Shown here: in pieces, positions 59,241 through 64,000 of the stretch
How the letters are laid out: every line of letters starts with the position of its first letter
Numbering within the stretch: position 1 is the first letter of the stretch
Source: Novosphingobium sp. 28-62-57
GTDB taxonomy: Bacteria > Pseudomonadota > Alphaproteobacteria > Sphingomonadales > Sphingomonadaceae
DNA: 64,000 nucleotides
Reading direction: 5' to 3'
Assembly (NCBI GenBank): GCA_002256985.1
Contig: NCGO01000001.1
Location: 1-64,000, forward strand
Notes under the pieces: model-generated
Database searches by the model: none
Told to the model about the DNA's origin: nothing
What the model saw: the letters and a program-made list of their open reading frames with translations, nothing else
Position numbers and translations under genes: made by a program

Positions 59241-60683
59241 ATGCAGAGCGATTACGATCCGCAGGCCGTGGCGAAGAAGCTGGCCTTTTTCAACATTGGC
59301 CAGAAAGACCTCGCGCAGTTTCCGCACATCGCTGCTGCCATGCGCCGGCACGCGCCGCCAGCGCTTGACCAGCTCTATGATCAGATATCCGCAACGCCTG
59401 AAACACTTCGCTTTTTCGGCTCGCGCGGGATGATGACCCATGCCCGTGACAAGCAGATCGAGCACTGGGCCGGCATGTTCAGCGGCACGGTGGACAAGGC
59501 CTATTTCGACAGCGCCGAACGGATTGGCAATGTCCATGCCCGCATCGGGCTCGAACCGGTTTGGTATATCGGGGCCTATGCCACGGTGCTGGAGAACATC
59601 GTCAACAAGATGTTCTCAGGAGTGGGCGCACTGTTTCGCCGCCGCAAGGTTGCGCGGTCGGTCGGCTCCATGATCAAGATGGCGCTGCTGGATATCGAAG
59701 TGGCGCTATCGACGTATTTCAAGGCGGAAGAGGCAACGCGCATCGCGGTGATCGACGAAGTCAGCGCCACCTTGCGCGCCATGGCAGAGGGCGATTTCGC
59801 CACGAGCGTGCCGGATTTGCCCGCCGCATTTGCCGAATTGCAGAAGCATCTCGATGGCATGCGGGTTCAGGTCTCGGGCGTGTTGGGCAAAGTGTCCGAG
59901 GCATCTGGTTCGGTCGATGTCGGCGCACGGGAGATTCAGCAGGCCTCCGATGATCTGGCGCGCCGCACCGAACAGCAGGCAGCCAGCCTTGAACAAGCCT
60001 CGGCTGCGATGACCTTGCTCTCGTCAAACGTCAGTTCTGCTGCCGACGATGCTGCCCACATGCACAACTCGGTTGAGCAGGCCCATGGCGAAGCGCGCAA
60101 AGGCGGCGAAGTTGTGGGCGAGGCAGTATCTGCGATGAACGACATCCACCATTCCGCGCAGGAAATCGGCAAGATCATCTCGGTGATCGATGGGATCGCG
60201 TTTCAGACCAATCTGCTGGCGCTGAACGCAGGGGTCGAGGCAGCCCGGGCCGGCGGGGAGGGGCGCGGTTTTGCCGTCGTGGCAACCGAAGTCCGTGCAC
60301 TTGCCCAGCGCACGGCCGACGCTGCGCGGGATATCAAGACCTTGATCAGCGAAAGTTCGACGCAAGTTGAGCGCGGGGTCAGCCTGGTCGGCCAAACCGG
60401 GGTCATGTTTGCGGTTATTGTCGAGCAGGTTGGCCATGTGGCCGAACTTGCCAGCAGAATTGCCCACATGGCGCAGGAGCAGGCGACGAGCATTGGTCAG
60501 GTCCGCGAAACCGTGCGAGAGATGGACACGATGACTCAGCAGAACGCGGCCATGGTAGAAGAGGCGACGGCGGCTGCCCGCAGCCTTGCCAGCGAGGCAG
60601 ACAGCCTGTCACGGCTGGTGTCGCAGTTTCGGCTGGACGCAGGCAAAGAGCAGGCGCCACGCACTTTGCGGCGCGCGGCGTAA
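59241..60683 (+). CDS. Globin-coupled methyl-accepting chemoreceptor
   Basis: Predicted soluble oxygen/heme sensor, 480 residues. Seen: an N-terminal protoglobin-like sensor domain (about 1-160) with proximal His99 in ERIGNVHARIGLEPVWYIGA, a short HAMP-like piece (TLRAMAEGDFATSVPDLPAA), and a methyl-accepting domain with the tip IDGIAFQTNLLALNAGVEAA then RAGGEGRGFAVVATEVRALA. The tip has Gly where most have Ala (NAGVEAA). No membrane helix. AGGAGTGGG precedes ATG 59241. No che genes adjoin. Confidence 0.93.
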   Translation: MQSDYDPQAVAKKLAFFNIGQKDLAQFPHIAAAMRRHAPPALDQLYDQISATPETLRFFGSRGMMTHARDKQIEHWAGMFSGTVDKAYFDSAERIGNVHARIGLEPVWYIGAYATVLENIVNKMFSGVGALFRRRKVARSVGSMIKMALLDIEVALSTYFKAEEATRIAVIDEVSATLRAMAEGDFATSVPDLPAAFAELQKHLDGMRVQVSGVLGKVSEASGSVDVGAREIQQASDDLARRTEQQAASLEQASAAMTLLSSNVSSAADDAAHMHNSVEQAHGEARKGGEVVGEAVSAMNDIHHSAQEIGKIISVIDGIAFQTNLLALNAGVEAARAGGEGRGFAVVATEVRALAQRTADAARDIKTLISESSTQVERGVSLVGQTGVMFAVIVEQVGHVAELASRIAHMAQEQATSIGQVRETVREMDTMTQQNAAMVEEATAAARSLASEADSLSRLVSQFRLDAGKEQAPRTLRRAA

Positions 60684-60692
60684 GCTCTCGCG

Positions 60693-62441
60693 CTATTCCG
60701 CCGCTTCCAGCAGGTCGGCACGCTGCGGCCCACGGATCAAGCCGCCCGGCGTTTCCCCGGTCCATTCGCCCTGGCGGAACGTGACCTTTCCGGCCTTGAT
60801 CGTGTAGTCATAGCCTTCGGCCTTTTGCAGCAATCGCTTGCCCCCTGCGGGCAAGTCGAACGCCAGCCAAGGCTTGAGCAGCTTGAGGTTGTCGAAGTCT
60901 ATCACGTTGATATCGGCCAGATAGCCCGGCGCAAGGATGCCCCGGTCATCCAGGCCATAGAGCCGTGCCGTATCGCGGCACTGGCGCTTTACCGCCTGTT
61001 CAAGGCTGATCCTGCCGCCGCGTTTCCGATCCCGCACCCAGTGTTCCAGCATGAATGTGGGGCTGGCGGCATCGCAGATCGTGCCGCAATGCGCGCCGCC
61101 ATCTGACAGTGAATTGACCGTATCGTCTGATGCCTGCAGCGCTTCCAGAAAGTCCAGATTGCCATCGGCATAGTTCAGGATCGGCAGGTAGATGAACCCC
61201 GTTCCGTCATTTTCCATCAGCTTGTCATAGGCATAGGCATCGGGTGAAACGCCCGCTGCCTTGGCCCGCGCCAGGATGCTGGCATCGGCTTGTGGTTCGT
61301 AATCAAAGCCATCGTCCATCACGAAATGGTTGTGCCAGCCTTGTCCGATCATCATCAGCAAACCGATGATATCGGTTTGCGGGTAGACGTTCTCTTCGGC
61401 CAGAACCTGCGCCCGGAATGCCGGGTCTTTCAGCTGTTCAAGCTGTTGATCCCATGGAAGATCGGCGATTGCGATATAGCTCGGGCGGAAGCGGAACGGG
61501 TGGATCGTGCCTTGCCACGCCATCACCACGCCATTCCCGCGCAGCGCGATCTGCGCCACGATGTTCGCCCCTTGCGCGTTCTGTTGGCGCATCAGCGCGA
61601 TCTGTTCATCAAGCGGCAGTTCCTTGGCGATGGACTGCAGCGCGGCGTAGGTCACCGGCAGACCCGTCTCGCGGCTCAGTGCGCCCATCCAGCCAAACTC
61701 GTCCCATTCGCGCTTCATGTCCGAAGCCATTTCAAACACGCCGTGCCCGGCCCGGCCCATGGCGCGGCCGATTTCAATCAGTTCCTCAGCGGTCGCGCTC
61801 GTCCCCGGCACCACTTCGCCATCGATCGATTTGTGAATCACCGTGCGGCTGGTGGAAAAACCCAGTGCGCCTGCGCGCACGCCTTCTTCCACAATCTCGG
61901 CCATTTGGCGGATGTCATCGGCTGTGGGCACGGCGCCCGGCTTTTCACGATTGCCCAGCACATAAGCGCGCACTGCGCCGTGCGGTACATGCGTGCCCAC
62001 ATCCACAGTGCGGGGCAACTGTTCCAGCGCATCGAGATATTCGGGGAAGGTTTCCCAATTCCACGTCATCCCCTCGGCCAGCGCCGTGCCGGGGATGTCT
62101 TCCACGCCTTCCATCAGGCCGATCAGCCAGTCATGACGATTGGGCGCAGCAGGCGCAAAGCCCACGCCGCAATTGCCCATGACCACGGTGGTCACGCCAT
62201 GCCACGATGATGGCGCCATTTCAGCATCCCACGTGGCCTGGCCATCATAATGCGTATGAATATCAACCCAGCCCGGCGCGACGATCCGCCCCGTGGCATC
62301 AATCTTTTGCGCCGCATCGCCGCGCACGGTGCCGACAGCAGCGATCAGCCCGTTCTTCACCGCCACATCGCCAGTATAGCGCGGGGCTCCGGTGCCATCG
62401 ACGATGGTTCCGTTCCTGATGATCAGGTCATAGGCGGGCAT
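60693..62441 (-). CDS. N-acyl-D-amino-acid deacylase-like amidohydrolase
   Basis: Amidohydrolase-3 family enzyme, 582 residues. Seen: [20 protein letters not shown], the metal-binding [26 protein letters not shown], and the C-terminal [20 protein letters not shown] and [17 protein letters not shown]. These match D-aminoacylase and N-acyl-D-glutamate/aspartate deacylases. Substrate cannot be fixed from sequence. It is followed by nine bases and the convergent chemoreceptor gene. Confidence 0.88.
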   Translation of the reverse strand: MPAYDLIIRNGTIVDGTGAPRYTGDVAVKNGLIAAVGTVRGDAAQKIDATGRIVAPGWVDIHTHYDGQATWDAEMAPSSWHGVTTVVMGNCGVGFAPAAPNRHDWLIGLMEGVEDIPGTALAEGMTWNWETFPEYLDALEQLPRTVDVGTHVPHGAVRAYVLGNREKPGAVPTADDIRQMAEIVEEGVRAGALGFSTSRTVIHKSIDGEVVPGTSATAEELIEIGRAMGRAGHGVFEMASDMKREWDEFGWMGALSRETGLPVTYAALQSIAKELPLDEQIALMRQQNAQGANIVAQIALRGNGVVMAWQGTIHPFRFRPSYIAIADLPWDQQLEQLKDPAFRAQVLAEENVYPQTDIIGLLMMIGQGWHNHFVMDDGFDYEPQADASILARAKAAGVSPDAYAYDKLMENDGTGFIYLPILNYADGNLDFLEALQASDDTVNSLSDGGAHCGTICDAASPTFMLEHWVRDRKRGGRISLEQAVKRQCRDTARLYGLDDRGILAPGYLADINVIDFDNLKLLKPWLAFDLPAGGKRLLQKAEGYDYTIKAGKVTFRQGEWTGETPGGLIRGPQRADLLEAAE

Positions 62442-62579
62442 GGGCAGGCTCCTTCTCCCACGCAGGCCGACTCGCGAGGGTGGCCTGTCGCGTTAATCGT
62501 GCGATTAAGTCAGAGCTTTGCCGCTTGGTCAACTGGCTGATTCCGCGGTGGCGCAAGGCGCTCCAGCGCCATGGCCCCC

Positions 62580-63389
62580 TCAGCCTTCGGCCAATTCCGC
62601 GTCCAGAAAATCACGCATGATCTCGATAAAGCGCGCGCGCTGCGAGAGCATGAACAGGTGACCGCCGCCGCGGAACATCTCGATCCGGCTATGCGGAATC
62701 GCATTGTGCAGAAATTGGGCGTTTGCTGGCGGGATCAACTGGTCTTCTTCATCCGCCATGATCATCACCGGCATGCGCAGCAGCGGCAAGAACGGTACAC
62801 TTGACCAGCAAGCGAACGAGGCAAGCTGGTAGGAAAAGCCGAGCGGCGAGGGGGCCTTGGCCGCATTGAGCGAAACTTGCGCCGTGCCACCGCCGTTGTA
62901 GATCGAGGCAAGATTGCGCTTGAGCGTCTTTTCGACGGTATATTCAAGCGGATCGGCAAGATGCGCCATCATGGCGGGGTTGCCGGGTACCATCGTGGCG
63001 CCCGCAGCTGTGGCGGCCAGCACCAGATTGCCGGTGCGCGAGCGGTGTTGGAACGCAAACTGCTGCGCCAGCGCGCCGCCCCAACTGATGCCAAGCAGAT
63101 CGACTTCGGCCACGCCCAGTTGGTCCAGCAGTGCGGCCATCGTCAGGGCCATCTGAGACATCGTGTAGGGTATGAAGGGATCGGGCGAGCTGCCGATGCC
63201 GGGCATGTCAACGCAGATCACTTCGCGTTCCGGCAGGGCGCAGGCAAGCGGTTCGAGCAGTTCGAGGTTCATGCCGATGCCGTTGAGCATCAACAGCGGG
63301 CGATGCGCATCGCCCCCTTCGTTCCAGCGCGCCACATGCAGCCTGCGTCCCGCCACGCCAATCAAAGACTTCACTGCGCTGTCTGCCAT
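62580..63389 (-). CDS. PHA depolymerase-like alpha/beta hydrolase
   Basis: The 269-residue product has LMLNGIGMNLELLEPLACAL, DMPGIGSSPDP, nucleophile elbow LLGISWGGALAQQFAFQHRS, LVLAATAAGATMVPGNPAMM and the C-terminal DQLIPPANAQFLHNAIPHSR ending with a His in GGGHLFML. The spacing and wording closely resemble medium-chain-length polyhydroxyalkanoate depolymerase PhaZ. No PHA synthase is adjacent, so the substrate is a strong guess rather than shown. Start ATG complementary to 63387-63389. Confidence 0.75.
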   Translation of the reverse strand: MADSAVKSLIGVAGRRLHVARWNEGGDAHRPLLMLNGIGMNLELLEPLACALPEREVICVDMPGIGSSPDPFIPYTMSQMALTMAALLDQLGVAEVDLLGISWGGALAQQFAFQHRSRTGNLVLAATAAGATMVPGNPAMMAHLADPLEYTVEKTLKRNLASIYNGGGTAQVSLNAAKAPSPLGFSYQLASFACWSSVPFLPLLRMPVMIMADEEDQLIPPANAQFLHNAIPHSRIEMFRGGGHLFMLSQRARFIEIMRDFLDAELAEG

Positions 63390-63499
63390 TTTGCCCCGTG
63401 TTCCGAGGCGGGGACTAGCACCTTCGCGCGCGCAGCAAAAGCATTTGAATGTCTTGGTCGTTTACTGTTTCTAAAACGAACATAGGGCATTTGCAGTGC

Positions 63500-64000
63500 A
63501 TGTCCGTTGACCCTCCCGAAGCTGACTCCCTTCCTTCTGGCGCAACGCGCGATTATGCGCGCACCCGTCGCCGCGAACGGGTGCCTTCTGCGGCAATGCC
63601 CGAGGCCGGGGCCAGTTTCCTGTTTGGCAGCGATAGTTCCAATCGCCTGATATCGCCTGAATGGCCTCGCCTTGCCGTGCCGATGTTCCTGTTGCTGACA
63701 GGGATTGCCGCCTTCAATCTGGAACTGCCTCCGCTGCTTACGGTCCTGCTGGTCGGGCTGGCTTCGGGGATCATGGCCATGGCGAAGTGGGCCGTGCGCC
63801 TTGAAAGCGAACGCCAGCTCGATACCGGGCAACGGATGCTGCTCGTGGGCGGTGCTGTGGCCCTGCCGATGTTCCTGTTCGGATCGGCGATGGGCGTTTG
63901 GGGCACGAGTGGGCAGATCGAGTGGTTTTATTGCCTCGTCGGCGTGGCCATCCTCTCGCTCCTGTCCACCGTGGTGCAATCTGGCCGGTTGGTGGGCGTG
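63500..64000 (+). CDS. Membrane protein, N-terminal part (3' end outside the window)
   Basis: The frame from ATG 63500 is open to the window edge (167 codons). Residues 1-45 are soluble and Arg-rich; then four hydrophobic segments follow (WPRLAVPMFLLLTGIAAFNL, LPPLLTVLLVGLASGIMAMA, MLLVGGAVALPMFLFGSAMG, WFYCLVGVAILSLLSTVVQS). This could be the sensor part of a signalling protein such as a GGDEF/EAL enzyme, but no diagnostic motif lies in the visible part. Confidence 0.75.
   Translation, partial: MSVDPPEADSLPSGATRDYARTRRRERVPSAAMPEAGASFLFGSDSSNRLISPEWPRLAVPMFLLLTGIAAFNLELPPLLTVLLVGLASGIMAMAKWAVRLESERQLDTGQRMLLVGGAVALPMFLFGSAMGVWGTSGQIEWFYCLVGVAILSLLSTVVQSGRLVGV

Overview
The window looks like chromosomal DNA of an alphaproteobacterium of the family Sphingomonadaceae, most likely Novosphingobium or a close relative. 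This is inference from GC-rich codon use, the gene orders rpsB-tsf-pyrH-frr-uppS-cdsA-dxr-rseP-bamA-ompH-fabZ and ffh-rpsP-rimM-trmD-rplS, a c-type cytochrome maturation operon, and the style of the interspersed palindromic repeats. Almost all of it is dense core genome. Many neighbouring genes overlap by 1 to 4 bases (ATGA, GTGA or TGATG junctions), so operons are tight and probably translationally coupled.

Layout. 1-2640: an edge-truncated nucleotidyltransferase, then two adjacent damaged genes (a membrane acyltransferase and a sterol-desaturase-like hydroxylase). 2766-4363: psd-pssA, making phosphatidylethanolamine. 5016-16501: translation factors, nucleotide and isoprenoid steps, cell-envelope assembly (uppS, cdsA, dxr, rseP, bamA, skp-like, fabZ) and rpmE. 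16616-20434: a MarR regulator, a 2OG-Fe(II) dioxygenase, four type II secretion minor pseudopilin genes (gspH-I-J-K) and tRNA-His. 20590-25664: the cytochrome c maturation operon ccmC-D-E-F-G-H-I. 25831-29596: kup, an HWE histidine kinase with a stand-alone receiver, and an Ala-rich lipoprotein. 30079-36215, minus strand: a PuuD-like membrane protein, yciB, ftsY, mtaB, dapF and a GGDEF-EAL protein. 36565-41343: ffh-rpsP-rimM-[vapB-vapC-membrane protein]-trmD-rplS. 41511-47947: a DPP-IV-type peptidase, asd, a hydrolase, a YbjN-like secreted protein and AMP nucleosidase. 48359-49565: rpsF-rpsR-rplI. 49714-55508: an acyltransferase, a DUF808 protein, a PilZ protein, a GNAT, and the divergent murein-recycling pair mpl / LD-carboxypeptidase. 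55582-59099: fabD-[GxxExxY element]-fabG and dnaN. 59241-64000: a globin-coupled chemoreceptor, an N-acyl-D-amino-acid deacylase-like amidohydrolase, a PHA-depolymerase-like hydrolase and an edge-truncated membrane protein.

The unusual content is a set of small invasive sequences inside this core genome. (1) A 458-bp unit with about 30-bp terminal inverted repeats carries a GxxExxY (PD-(D/E)XK-type) gene and sits between fabD and fabG; its repeat supplies the gene's Shine-Dalgarno site and the end of its reading frame. (2) Two 173-174-bp units with the same style of terminal repeats sit next to intrinsic terminators at 29.8 kb and 48.1 kb, and each is followed by a nearly identical 41-bp box. 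(3) Palindromic repeats of several families lie inside reading frames and are translated: in trmD, mtaB, the N-terminus of ccmH and the N-terminus of uppS. (4) A VapBC toxin-antitoxin pair plus a coupled low-GC membrane-protein gene interrupts the rimM-trmD ribosomal operon. No prophage, CRISPR array or classical insertion-sequence transposase was seen.
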